Notes under the pieces: generated by a model
Told to the model about the DNA's origin: nothing
Seen by the model: only the letters and a program-made list of their open reading frames with translations
The model's database searches: none
Part shown: positions 35,521 through 44,094 of the stretch, piece after piece
How positions within the stretch are numbered: position 1 is the stretch's first letter
Layout: each line of letters opens with the position of its first letter
Source: Candidatus Babelota bacterium
GTDB taxonomy: Bacteria; Babelota; Babeliae; Babelales; JABDEC01
DNA: 64,000 bases
Direction: 5' to 3'
NCBI GenBank assembly: GCA_013286795.1
Contig: JABDFA010000002.1
Location: 8,502 to 72,501, forward strand
Position numbers and translations under genes: made by a program

Positions 35521-36513
35521 GTGAAGGAATTCTTTAAATTAATATCTTTAATATTTATTTTCAATTTTATAGAATGTCAAAATTTTGTAACATACAGTTT
35601 ATCAAGTGGCAGATTAGGAGATCAATTAGTTTCTTATTGTCATGCTAGATGGATATCATATAAATATGGATTTTGTTTTTTGTATAAACCATTTCCTTAT
35701 TCAGATAAATTATTAATGCATGTTAAAGATGTGTCTTATAACTCAATTTCTAAACAAAAATTAAATTATAAGATTTTAAAAGCTAAACAACCACTTAATG
35801 ATTTTATAAAAGATAATGATAAAAATACTCTTTATGTAATCCCTTATTTCCCTGAAAGCCTAGAAGAATATCAACCAATAGATTTTCCTTTAAATAAGAG
35901 TTCAAGAATAATTAATCAATTTCCCTATTTTAAAGTTAATTGGAAGAATAAAGAATTTAAAAAATTAATCAGTTCATCAATTAAACCTAAATATCATATA
36001 AAACTTATAAAGCCTGACAAAAATAAAATTAATATTGCTATTCATGTAAGAAGAAATAGTGGAGGATATGATTCGTCTGCATTACATAATAGTAAAGAAC
36101 CATATAATCCAAAAATTAAATATATGGATATACTGTTTCCATTAAAGCATCCTCCGATAGAATATTATTTTGAACAGTTACAAAATCTTGTTAATCAATT
36201 TTCTGATCAAGAAGTTTATGTTTATATTTTTACAGATGATCCAAACCCTTTAAGCATTGTAAATGAATTTAAAAAACATGTTTTTCACAAAAATTTGATT
36301 TTTGACTTTAGATTAAGTAAAAACAATCATTATAGTAATGTTCTAGAAGATTTATTCTCTATGATTGAATTTGATTATCTTATAAGAGCTGATTCTAATT
36401 TGTCTATTATTGCTTCAAAAATAGGTAATTTTCAACAGGTTATCTCCCCTGCTCACCATCTATGGGAAGAAACATATTTAATAATAGATAAAGTTAATAT
36501 TGAGGAAAATTAA
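35521..36513 (+). CDS. Exported GT11/fucosyltransferase-like protein
   Basis: 330 aa starting at GTG, with AGGAG four nt upstream. Leader FFKLISLIFIFNFIEC. Motifs SLSSGRLGDQLVSYCHARWI, IAIHVRRNSGGYDSS, VYIFTDDPNPLS and DYLIRADSNLSIIASKIG match domain 1 of the fusion protein at 24246-26087. The GRLGDQ and HxRR motifs resemble GT11 alpha-1,2-fucosyltransferases (GGLGNQ, HIRRGDY). Directly followed by the exostosin-like partner, 7 nt away. Confidence 0.75.
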   Translation: MKEFFKLISLIFIFNFIECQNFVTYSLSSGRLGDQLVSYCHARWISYKYGFCFLYKPFPYSDKLLMHVKDVSYNSISKQKLNYKILKAKQPLNDFIKDNDKNTLYVIPYFPESLEEYQPIDFPLNKSSRIINQFPYFKVNWKNKEFKKLISSSIKPKYHIKLIKPDKNKINIAIHVRRNSGGYDSSALHNSKEPYNPKIKYMDILFPLKHPPIEYYFEQLQNLVNQFSDQEVYVYIFTDDPNPLSIVNEFKKHVFHKNLIFDFRLSKNNHYSNVLEDLFSMIEFDYLIRADSNLSIIASKIGNFQQVISPAHHLWEETYLIIDKVNIEEN

Positions 36514-36520
36514 AAAAATA

Positions 36521-37438
36521 ATGAAAAAACTATTATTTTTGACAATAACTTTTGTAAAAATGGTCTCAGCAAGGCCAGGAAGTGAGCCTTTTATTTCTGG
36601 AGATACCTTTAGAAAATATGTAAATTTTGTTATGGACAGAAAGTATGATTTTATTAAAAATCAAGATACAAGATTTAATCCCAAAGATGTAAAAAAGGGA
36701 GATATAATCTTTGTTGATCTTTCTTGTATGGAAGAATTTTTTACTAAACTTCATCCTAAAATAAAATCTAAATACATTTTAATAACCCATAATCATGATT
36801 ATTCTGCACCTGGAAAATATTTTAATTATTTAAAAGATAGAAATTTATATGTTTGGTTTACACAAAATGCTGATATAGCTAATCATCCTAAATTGATTCC
36901 TATCCCTATTGGTTTATCTAATAAACATTGGAATCAGAGTAAAAATAATGATACGCAATTGAAACTGATGCAAGAAAAGTTTAAATTTAATGAGATTAAA
37001 AAATATCTTTTATATGGAAATTTTAATGTAAACACAAATCCTAAATTAAGAAAACCAATCCAAGTTTACTTTAAAAAATTCCCATTTTGCTTGTCAAATC
37101 TTGGCAGACCTAAGCCATATGAAGAATATTTAGAAGATCTAGCATATTCTAAATTTGTTTTATCACCTCATGGTAATGGGCTTGATTGTATCAGAACATG
37201 GGAAGCTCTTTATATGGGCAGTTACCCAGTTGTTAAGACTTCCAGTTTGGATCCATTATATCAAGATTTGCCTGTATTAATTGTGAATAAATGGGAAGAT
37301 ATCACCCAAGAATTTCTTGAAAAAAAATATTGTGAAATGAAAAACAAAAAATATAATTTAGACAAATTATATTTTGATTATTGGTTAAATTTGATTAGAC
37401 TTTACCAGAGAAATATTTTACTCTCCCGGTCATACTGA
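36521..37438 (+). CDS. Exported exostosin-like glycosyltransferase with repeat-derived tail
   Basis: About 305 aa from the ATG at 36521; a TTG seven codons upstream is less likely. Signal peptide MKKLLFLTITFVKMVSA. It matches domain 2 of the fusion at 24246-26087: PFISGDTFRKYV, KKGDIIFVDLSCMEEFFTKL, IPIPIGLSNKHW, SPHGNGLDCIRTWEAL and YFDYWLNLIRLY. The last residues (LLSRSY) and the TGA stop are encoded by a family A dispersed repeat, so the natural C-terminus has been replaced. Confidence 0.78.
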   Translation: MKKLLFLTITFVKMVSARPGSEPFISGDTFRKYVNFVMDRKYDFIKNQDTRFNPKDVKKGDIIFVDLSCMEEFFTKLHPKIKSKYILITHNHDYSAPGKYFNYLKDRNLYVWFTQNADIANHPKLIPIPIGLSNKHWNQSKNNDTQLKLMQEKFKFNEIKKYLLYGNFNVNTNPKLRKPIQVYFKKFPFCLSNLGRPKPYEEYLEDLAYSKFVLSPHGNGLDCIRTWEALYMGSYPVVKTSSLDPLYQDLPVLIVNKWEDITQEFLEKKYCEMKNKKYNLDKLYFDYWLNLIRLYQRNILLSRSY

Positions 37439-37503
37439 GCTTGTCGAAGTATGAATTATCCTTCGACTCCGCGCTAAAGCGCTTCCCTCAGGATGACTGG
37501 AGA
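37421..37503. repeat. Family A dispersed repeat, full inverted-repeat form
   Basis: About 83 bp. Left end CTCTCCCGGTCATACTGAG and right end (reverse complement) TCTCCAGTCATCCTGAGG form terminal inverted repeats. Inside are CTTGTCGAAG, ATCCTTCGACTCC and a GCGC-TAAA-GCGC hairpin (37471-37482). It overlaps the 3' end of the preceding gene. Confidence 0.75.
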
Positions 37504-37542
37504 AAGATCATATTTTTTTGTTCATTAATAAAGTTATAAAAC

Positions 37543-38373
37543 ATGAAAAGATTTAGTTTAATTGCATTATTTTTACTGTCTTTTAAAGCCTTTGGTATTT
37601 ATGAAAAATCATTTGTTATAGTTGTACCTTCTTATAATAATTGTAAATGGTATAAACAAAATTTAGATTCTATTTTGTTTCAAAATTACAATAATTATAA
37701 AATAATTTATATTGATGATTGTTCCAATGATAATACAGGCAAACTAGTATTAAATTACGTTAAACAAAAAAATAAGTTAGAAAAAGTCACTTTTATTAAA
37801 AATGATCAAAGAAGAGGAGCTTGTGCAAACAGATACAACGCTATTCATTTATGTGATGATGAGGATATTATTGTGCTAGTAGATGGAGATGATTGGCTTG
37901 TAGACAAAAATGTCTTAAGTTTTTTAAATACAATTTACTCTGATAATAATACTTGGGCCACTTATGGTCAGTTTTTTTATTTGTCGAACAATAATTTAAG
38001 CTCAATGAAAGATTTTCCTAAAAATGTTGAATATAGAAAATATAAATGGAATTTTAAACATTTAAGAACATTTTATGCTGGATTATACAAAAAAATAAAA
38101 CTTAAAGATCTTTTTTATCAAGGTAAATTTTTTCAAGTTACAAGTGATTTAGCAGAATCTTTTCCTATTCTTGAGATGGCTAGAGGACATATTAAATGTA
38201 TAGATAAAGGCTTATATGTTTATAATGATAAAAATATAAATAATGACTTCAAAACTAATTTTGCCAATCAGATTGCTTGTGAAAAAATAATTAGAGGTCG
38301 ACCACCATATGAATTACAAGAAAATATAGTTTCATCTAATGATGTTTCTCATGCGAAAAAAAGATTATTTTAA
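37543..38373 (+). CDS. Exported family 2 glycosyltransferase
   Basis: 276 aa. Signal peptide MKRFSLIALFLLSFKAFG. GT2 core: VIVVPSYNNCKWYKQNLDSI, IIYIDDCSNDNTG, RRGACANRYNAIHLC and LVDGDDWLVDKNVL (DxD). Normal catalytic residues, so it should be active with a UDP- or GDP-sugar. A weak ribosome site precedes the ATG. It follows a family A repeat and leads into gmd copy 2. Confidence 0.82.
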   Translation: MKRFSLIALFLLSFKAFGIYEKSFVIVVPSYNNCKWYKQNLDSILFQNYNNYKIIYIDDCSNDNTGKLVLNYVKQKNKLEKVTFIKNDQRRGACANRYNAIHLCDDEDIIVLVDGDDWLVDKNVLSFLNTIYSDNNTWATYGQFFYLSNNNLSSMKDFPKNVEYRKYKWNFKHLRTFYAGLYKKIKLKDLFYQGKFFQVTSDLAESFPILEMARGHIKCIDKGLYVYNDKNINNDFKTNFANQIACEKIIRGRPPYELQENIVSSNDVSHAKKRLF

Positions 38374-38449
38374 GTTACAATTTGATCTTGATAAAGTTAT
38401 ATTAATATTTGGTGATAATAAATTTATTAATTAAAAAAAAAGGATTTTA

Positions 38450-39562
38450 ATGAAGATAAAAAATTTAATTATTTTTTTATTTATATTTAATAATATTGCG
38501 AATGTTTTTGCTCAAAAAACAGCCCTTATTTTTGGAGTTACCGGTCAAGATGGTGCCTTTTTAGCTGAATTACTTTTAAATAAAGGATATAAAGTTTTTG
38601 GTGTAAAAAGAAGATCATCCTCTTTTAATACTTCTCGAATAGATCACATTTATCAAGATAGACATAAAAGTTCTAACTTTTCACTAATGTATGGAGATGT
38701 TACGGATTCGACAAATGTTATGCGTATTATTCAGGAAACACAACCTGATGAAATTTATAATTTGGCGGCTCAAAGCCATGTTTTAGTTTCATTTGAAGCC
38801 CCGGAATATACAGCAAATACTGATGCTGTTGGAACATTAAGAATTTTAGAGGCAATCAGAATTTTAGATTTGGTAAAAAAAACTAAATTTTACCAAGCAA
38901 GTTCTAGTGAAATGTTTGGCAAAGTTCAAGAAATTCCCCAAACTGAAAAAACTCCATTTTATCCAAGATCTCCTTATGGAGCAGCCAAAGTTTATTCCTA
39001 TTGGGTTACTGTAAATTACAAAGAAGCTTACGGGATATTTGCTTGTAATGGAATTTTATTTAACCATGAATCTGAAATTAGAGGAGAAACTTTTGTAACC
39101 AGAAAAATCACTATGGCAATTGCTAAGATTGCCAATGGATCTCAAGATATATTATATTTGGGAAATTTAGATGCATATCGTGATTGGGGATACGCAAAAG
39201 ATTATGTAGAGGCGATGTGGCTAATTTTACAACAAGAAACTCCTGAGGATTTTGTAATAGCAACTGGGCAAACACATACAGTTCGTGAATTTGTTGAATT
39301 AGCTTTTAAAGAAATAGGAATTGAAATAGCTTGGCAAGGTACAAATGTTAATGAAATTGGAGTTGATAAAAAAACAGGAAAAACTTTGGTTGCTATTGAT
39401 CCTAAATATTTCAGACCTACAGAAGTTGATCTATTAATTGGTGACGCCTCTAAGGCATATAAAAAATTAAATTGGAAACCTAAAACTAAATTTAGAGAAT
39501 TAGTTGCTTTAATGGTTAAATCAGATTTAAACTTACTGAATGGAAAAACCTTGGCTAAATAA
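38450..39562 (+). CDS. gmd: GDP-mannose 4,6-dehydratase with export signal (copy 2)
   Basis: 370 aa. Signal peptide [20 protein letters not shown] with a good cleavage context (VFA-Q). Two residues later the Rossmann strand [14 protein letters not shown] begins. Intact motifs: [37 protein letters not shown] (YxxxK), [26 protein letters not shown]. There is no room for an alternative cytosolic start. AAAGGAT precedes the ATG. Diverged clearly from copy 1, so it is not a recent duplicate. Needs NADP+ and GDP-mannose. Confidence 0.94.
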   Translation: MKIKNLIIFLFIFNNIANVFAQKTALIFGVTGQDGAFLAELLLNKGYKVFGVKRRSSSFNTSRIDHIYQDRHKSSNFSLMYGDVTDSTNVMRIIQETQPDEIYNLAAQSHVLVSFEAPEYTANTDAVGTLRILEAIRILDLVKKTKFYQASSSEMFGKVQEIPQTEKTPFYPRSPYGAAKVYSYWVTVNYKEAYGIFACNGILFNHESEIRGETFVTRKITMAIAKIANGSQDILYLGNLDAYRDWGYAKDYVEAMWLILQQETPEDFVIATGQTHTVREFVELAFKEIGIEIAWQGTNVNEIGVDKKTGKTLVAIDPKYFRPTEVDLLIGDASKAYKKLNWKPKTKFRELVALMVKSDLNLLNGKTLAK

Positions 39563-40043
39563 TGATGCTATAAAATTTTTATCAAAATATATTCTAGAAA
39601 ATCCAAATCCTAAAATTCTAGAGTTTGGCTCCGGCGGTTCAACTATATGGTTTAGTAAAATAACACTATCCTTAACAACCATTGAGCATGATAAAGAATG
39701 GTTTAATCATATAAATAAAAATTTATATGAAAATAAATCATGTAATCCTGTAGATATACGCTTAATTGAGCAAGACTATTATAAAGTCTGTCAAGATTTT
39801 CCAGATAACTTTTTTGATATAATTTTGATTGATGGAATTAATAGAGTAAACTGTGCACAAGCTAGTATTAGAATTTTAAAACCAGGAGGAATTTTAATGC
39901 TAGATAATGCAGAAAGACCGTGGTACCATAAAATATATTCTATGCTGAATAATTGGAAATTTTATAAGACATCACAGATAAGATCGGATCTATCTGGCAA
40001 AACAAGTAAATTAAGGGAAACAAATTGGTGGATAAAACCATAA
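39540..40043 (+). CDS. Cytosolic class I SAM methyltransferase
   Basis: 167 aa, no signal peptide, overlapping the 3' end of gmd copy 2 by 23 nt. SAM motif [16 protein letters not shown], motif [13 protein letters not shown], then [15 protein letters not shown] and [14 protein letters not shown]. One of only three non-exported enzymes of the island. Confidence 0.7.
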   Translation: MEKPWLNNDAIKFLSKYILENPNPKILEFGSGGSTIWFSKITLSLTTIEHDKEWFNHINKNLYENKSCNPVDIRLIEQDYYKVCQDFPDNFFDIILIDGINRVNCAQASIRILKPGGILMLDNAERPWYHKIYSMLNNWKFYKTSQIRSDLSGKTSKLRETNWWIKP

Positions 40044-40058
40044 ATTTTTTGGAATTAA

Positions 40059-40793
40059 ATGTTAAAACTTTTCAAAGAAATAGATTTACTACAAAAAGAG
40101 ATTAATCAATATAGACCTCTTGATCAAAATCTCATTAAACAAATAAAAGAATATTATCGCATAGGTTTAACCTATACAAGTAATGCCTTAGAAGGAAACT
40201 CTATAACTGAAACTGAGACTAAAATTATTTTAGAAGAAGGTTTAACCGTAGGTGGAAAAGCGTTAGTTGATCATCTAGAGGTAATCGGTCATAGCGATGC
40301 GCTTAGTTTTATGTATGAATGCGTAAAAACCAAAAATATTACTGAAGATGAGATAAAAAAATTGCATAAACTTTTTTATTATAGAATCAATGAAGAACAA
40401 GCAGGAATTTATCGTCATAGTAAAGTATTTATTACAGAATCAAAGTACCCACTTCCAGATCCTGAGGTTTTACCTAAACTTATGCACGATTTAATTCCAC
40501 ATTTAGAAAAACTCAAAATAACAAAACATCCTGTAGAATTTGCTGCTTTAGCACATAAAGCATTTGTTTTTATACACCCGTTTATTGACGGAAATGGAAG
40601 AGTTGCAAGATTATTAATGAATTTGGCTTTGTTACAATGTGGATATAATATAGCTATCATTCCACCAATTTTAAGAAGTGAATATATACGTACATTAGAA
40701 AAAGCCCATACTGATGATTCTAATTTTATAGAATTTATCGCCCAAGTAGTTAGAGAAACGCAAAAAGATTATTTAAGATTATTTGTAGGATAA
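40059..40793 (+). CDS. Fic-family protein (AMPylase-type, class II)
   Basis: 244 aa. The Fic motif HPFIDGNGRVAR begins at His173 and is complete, so the protein should transfer AMP (or another nucleotide) to a target hydroxyl. An inhibitory-helix motif [S/T]xxxE[G/N] is present as SNALEGN (Ser41-Glu45-Gly46) at the N-terminal side, placing it in class II (self-inhibited). No signal peptide. FVFIHPF and RSEYIRTLEKA are typical. Fic proteins serve as toxins or host-directed effectors; lack of a leader here favours an internal role or another secretion route. Confidence 0.9.
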   Translation: MLKLFKEIDLLQKEINQYRPLDQNLIKQIKEYYRIGLTYTSNALEGNSITETETKIILEEGLTVGGKALVDHLEVIGHSDALSFMYECVKTKNITEDEIKKLHKLFYYRINEEQAGIYRHSKVFITESKYPLPDPEVLPKLMHDLIPHLEKLKITKHPVEFAALAHKAFVFIHPFIDGNGRVARLLMNLALLQCGYNIAIIPPILRSEYIRTLEKAHTDDSNFIEFIAQVVRETQKDYLRLFVG

Positions 40794-40796
40794 AAT

Positions 40797-40910
40797 ATGA
40801 ACATTTTTTTAAAATTATTTTTAATTAATTTTCTTATTATTTCTTCAGCTTCATTTACAATGGATACAGAAGATGACACCATAAAAACTGGCTTAATGTT
40901 AATGAACTAG
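40797..40910 (+). CDS. 37-aa mini-ORF: signal peptide and stub, likely gene remnant
   Basis: ATG three bases after the Fic stop. Sequence MNIFLKLFLINFLIISSASF followed by TMDTEDDTIKTGLMLMN. The first 20 residues are a good signal peptide, then 17 acidic residues and a stop. This looks like the 5' end of a secreted ANK-type gene whose remainder is lost, although a small secreted peptide is possible. Confidence 0.4.
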   Translation: MNIFLKLFLINFLIISSASFTMDTEDDTIKTGLMLMN

Positions 40911-40912
40911 AT

Positions 40913-41284
40913 TTAATAACTTTCAGTGAAAGCGTTTTCTATATACTTGACTTCAAATTTAGAATTAACTCTTTCAACAAGAGCAATATCGAACCTGTAA
41001 ACTTTATCTACAAACTTAGATCTAGAAATATAGTCTTTGGCTGCCATAATTATTTTTTTCTGCTTTGAATAATTAACAACTTCAGAAAGGCCAATTCCCG
41101 GATAAGGGTCTTTACGTGATTTAACTTCTACAAAAACAACCAGATCTTTTTTGGTTGCTATTATATCAATTTCAGCAAATTTTTTACGGTAATTACGTGC
41201 TTCTATTTTAAAATTATTTTTTTCTAACCAGTTAATTACAAGTTCTTCGCCATAACTGCCTAGAGTTGATGTATCGTTTTGCAA
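40913..41284 (-). CDS. yraN: YraN/UPF0102 family nuclease-fold protein
   Basis: About 123 aa from a TTG at 41284, directly after the bamD stop; family similarity begins a few residues later. An ATG at 41383 would add 33 residues and overlap bamD by 98 nt. Core motifs: LGSYGEELVINWLEKNNF, ARNYRKKFAEIDIIA and VVFVEVKSRKDP, the E-D-ExK arrangement of restriction-endonuclease-like folds. Precise role in cells is unsettled; probably DNA processing or repair. Confidence 0.8.
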   Translation of the reverse strand: MQNDTSTLGSYGEELVINWLEKNNFKIEARNYRKKFAEIDIIATKKDLVVFVEVKSRKDPYPGIGLSEVVNYSKQKKIIMAAKDYISRSKFVDKVYRFDIALVERVNSKFEVKYIENAFTESY

Positions 41285-41285
41285 G

Positions 41286-42200
41286 CTAAAACCTATCTTT
41301 GTTTTTTCTTTTTGACTTAAGAACAACAGGAGTTCCAGTTCGAACCTCTTTTCTTTTTCTTCTTTGAGTAGGACTATAATCATCTATAAACTTATAAATA
41401 ACATATAGCTTACTAATTTCTCTTGCATTAATAGGAGTATATTTAATTTTCTTTTGAGCCTTTTCAAAATGATCCTCTAATGTCTTAAGAATTTCATTAT
41501 CTTCAGTTTCTTTGAAAAATTTATCTTTAATATAATCAAGACGCCTTTTTGCAGGCACAAAACTTCTATTTCTTAAATAAAAATAAAATACTTCAATTTC
41601 TGAATCTAATAATTTTCTTTGAGCCATAGAGGCTACTTGTTTTACTGCAAGTTCATGCTTTTCAACTTGTTTTAATAAATCAGAAAAAGATTTATTTTTT
41701 AAAGAATCCTTAAATTCTGTTGTTATAAATTGTTGCAAATATTCTTTACAACCAGTTAAGGCATCTTTAGTTGCAGTTTGATCTCTGTCAGGAGCTAATG
41801 TATCATTGTAAAATGACATTGGAATTCTATAAGTCGCGTATTCATAATCAGAAAGTTTTTTCTTATAAGATTCATCTTTGCATTTGTCTTGAAGGTTAAT
41901 TGGATTAAACTTAATAAACTCTTTATAAGCATTTACAGCCTTTTGCCATTGGCCAAGTTTAAAATATATATCTGCAAGTTCTAATCTTAATTCATTTCTT
42001 TTAATTTCATCAGTTTCTCCACATTCAGCAATTTTCTTTTTGCACTTTGTTACTTCTACGTCCTCTATAACTTTTGTAGAATTCCTTTTAACTCTATCTT
42101 TTTTAGGCTTGGCAGCCAAAAAAATATGGGGCCAATTTAAAACTGTTATTGAAAATAGAATAAGTAAAAATTTATTATTTAATAGCCTAGTAGGTTTCAT
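41286..42200 (-). CDS. bamD: BamD-like outer-membrane assembly TPR protein without lipobox
   Basis: About 304 aa from ATG 42200, which has GGAG eight nt upstream; an ATG 21 codons earlier is rejected. Signal peptide KFLLILFSITVLNWPHIFLA. TPR-like helices (LRLELADIYFKLGQWQKAV, then FIKFNP), the BamD-type YRIPMSFYND and DRDQTATKDAL segments, and a basic tail. BamD inserts barrel proteins with BamA. There is no cysteine at the cleavage site, so it cannot be a classical lipoprotein. Confidence 0.72.
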   Translation of the reverse strand: MKPTRLLNNKFLLILFSITVLNWPHIFLAAKPKKDRVKRNSTKVIEDVEVTKCKKKIAECGETDEIKRNELRLELADIYFKLGQWQKAVNAYKEFIKFNPINLQDKCKDESYKKKLSDYEYATYRIPMSFYNDTLAPDRDQTATKDALTGCKEYLQQFITTEFKDSLKNKSFSDLLKQVEKHELAVKQVASMAQRKLLDSEIEVFYFYLRNRSFVPAKRRLDYIKDKFFKETEDNEILKTLEDHFEKAQKKIKYTPINAREISKLYVIYKFIDDYSPTQRRKRKEVRTGTPVVLKSKRKNKDRF

Positions 42201-42356
42201 GAAATTCTCCAAGAATAGATTGATCCATATTAACAATTTAACATGGGTGTTTTCAATACGCAACCGGTATTAATTGAATTAATGTTTATATTGTATTATA
42301 TAATATATTAAGATAATCGGGGACTCGATTAAGATCTGCCATTAAGGAGCCAAAAT

Positions 42357-44066
42357 ATGCTTAAGAGCTTGGAAAACATTTTACTTGAAGACAGTTTATT
42401 AACCAATGATCAACTTGAGGAAGCCAAACAACAGTCCAACACAGCGAATAAAACATTAACACAATATTTAGAAGAAAAAAATTTAGTAAGCGCAGAAAAT
42501 ATAGCCAAATCTTATGCAAAACAGTTATCTGCAATTTATGTTGATAAGATTACAGAAAAAATGGCTGATCCTGCTGTATTGGGTAAGGTCCCATTCAAAT
42601 TTTTAAGGGACAATAATGTCATTCCCATTAAACAAGAAGATGGACAAATTTTAATAGTAGTAGCTAATCCAAATAATTTCCAAGCTTTTGATGAATTAAG
42701 TATGATCTTTGGCTCTTCTGTAAAATTAGGTATAGCAACTGTAGCCACAATTGTGGAAGGAATTAATAGATTCTATCCAATTGAAGGCACAAAAAAAATG
42801 TTTGAGGAATTAAGCGAGGAAAAAGGCGCATTAGAAGAAGCAGTTGAACTTGAGGGAATTGAAGAAAAAGATATTCTCACAATGGCCCAGGAAGCACCAA
42901 TTATTAAACTCGTAAACCACATACTTTTTCAAGCAGTTAAACGTGGCGCTTCTGATATTCACATAGAACCATTTGAAAAGGAAGTAAGAGTTAGATACAG
43001 AATAGATGGGGTTCTACATGAAGTTTTAACACCACCCAAAAGAGTGCAAGGAGCCCTTGTTTCCAGAATAAAAATTATGGCAAACTTAAATATAGCAGAA
43101 AAACGTATGCCTCAAGATGGACGTATAGAAATAAAAATTGCAGATAAACCTATAGATATTCGTGTATCCGTATTGCCTGTTATATTTGGAGAGAAAATTG
43201 TAATGCGTCTTTTAGATAAATCACAAACATTTGGAAAACTTGATTCTCTGGGATTTAGTAAACAAGATTATGATATTGTTTCAAAAGCTATTACGCAACC
43301 AAATGGTATAATCTTACTTACAGGACCCACAGGTTCAGGTAAAACTTCTACTTTATATTCTATTTTAAGTAAACTTAATGCACCAGATGTAAGTATTGTT
43401 ACCGTTGAGGACCCGGTTGAATACCAAATGGCGGGCATAGCACAAGTTCAAGTTAATGACAAAATTGGAAGAACTTTTGCTGCAGCATTACGGTCTATTC
43501 TGCGTCAGGATCCTGATATAATTATGATAGGTGAAATTCGAGACCATGAAACTGCTCAAATAGCAACACAATCTGCTTTAACAGGTCACTTAGTATTAAG
43601 CACACTTCACACTAACAGTGCGCCCGCTACAATCACGCGTTTAATTGATATGGGCTTAGAACCTTTTTTAATTTCATCTACTATAAGTTGCGTTATAGCT
43701 CAAAGACTTGTAAGACGTTTATGTCCTAAATGTAAGCAACCGTATACACCTGCTGATGATGTGCTTAAAGATTTGGGAATAACCAAAGAAGAAGCAAAAA
43801 AAATAACTTTTTACAAAGCTGTCGGATGCCCTGAATGTTCCAATACTGGTTATAAAGGTCGTGTTGCAATTTTTGAAGTTATGTCAATGTCGCCCAAAAT
43901 TGCAGAATTAACCAAAGAAAGAGCTGATGCATCAGTAATTCGCACTGAAGCAGTAAAAGAAGGAATGACTTTGCTTGTACAAGATGGCGTTAGAAAAATC
44001 AAAGAAGGTTTGACTACCATTGATGAAGTTTTATCAGCCGCAGTTGGCCTCGAAGAAACTGATTAA
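42357..44066 (+). CDS. gspE: Type II secretion / type IV pilus assembly ATPase (GspE/PilB)
   Basis: 569 aa. N-terminal GspE domain (LEDSLLTNDQLEEAKQ, then VPFKFLRDNNVIPI). The ATPase core has Walker A GPTGSGKT at residues 323-330, an Asp box, Walker B-like DPDIIMIGEIRD, and a His box TGHLVLSTLHTN. The zinc tetracysteine is intact (CPKC ... CPEC). It powers assembly of a (pseudo)pilus from the cytoplasmic face. Whether it serves T2SS or T4P cannot be told from this gene alone; a pseudopilin follows. Confidence 0.92.
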   Translation: MLKSLENILLEDSLLTNDQLEEAKQQSNTANKTLTQYLEEKNLVSAENIAKSYAKQLSAIYVDKITEKMADPAVLGKVPFKFLRDNNVIPIKQEDGQILIVVANPNNFQAFDELSMIFGSSVKLGIATVATIVEGINRFYPIEGTKKMFEELSEEKGALEEAVELEGIEEKDILTMAQEAPIIKLVNHILFQAVKRGASDIHIEPFEKEVRVRYRIDGVLHEVLTPPKRVQGALVSRIKIMANLNIAEKRMPQDGRIEIKIADKPIDIRVSVLPVIFGEKIVMRLLDKSQTFGKLDSLGFSKQDYDIVSKAITQPNGIILLTGPTGSGKTSTLYSILSKLNAPDVSIVTVEDPVEYQMAGIAQVQVNDKIGRTFAAALRSILRQDPDIIMIGEIRDHETAQIATQSALTGHLVLSTLHTNSAPATITRLIDMGLEPFLISSTISCVIAQRLVRRLCPKCKQPYTPADDVLKDLGITKEEAKKITFYKAVGCPECSNTGYKGRVAIFEVMSMSPKIAELTKERADASVIRTEAVKEGMTLLVQDGVRKIKEGLTTIDEVLSAAVGLEETD

Positions 44067-44094
44067 TACTATCATACATTTTTCAAAACCTACT

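Noticed and set aside
37421-37503. CRISPR-like or terminator interpretation of the GC-rich inverted repeats
   Set aside because: Copies are dispersed, without regular spacers; the stems lack T-runs. They fit a dispersed palindromic repeat family.
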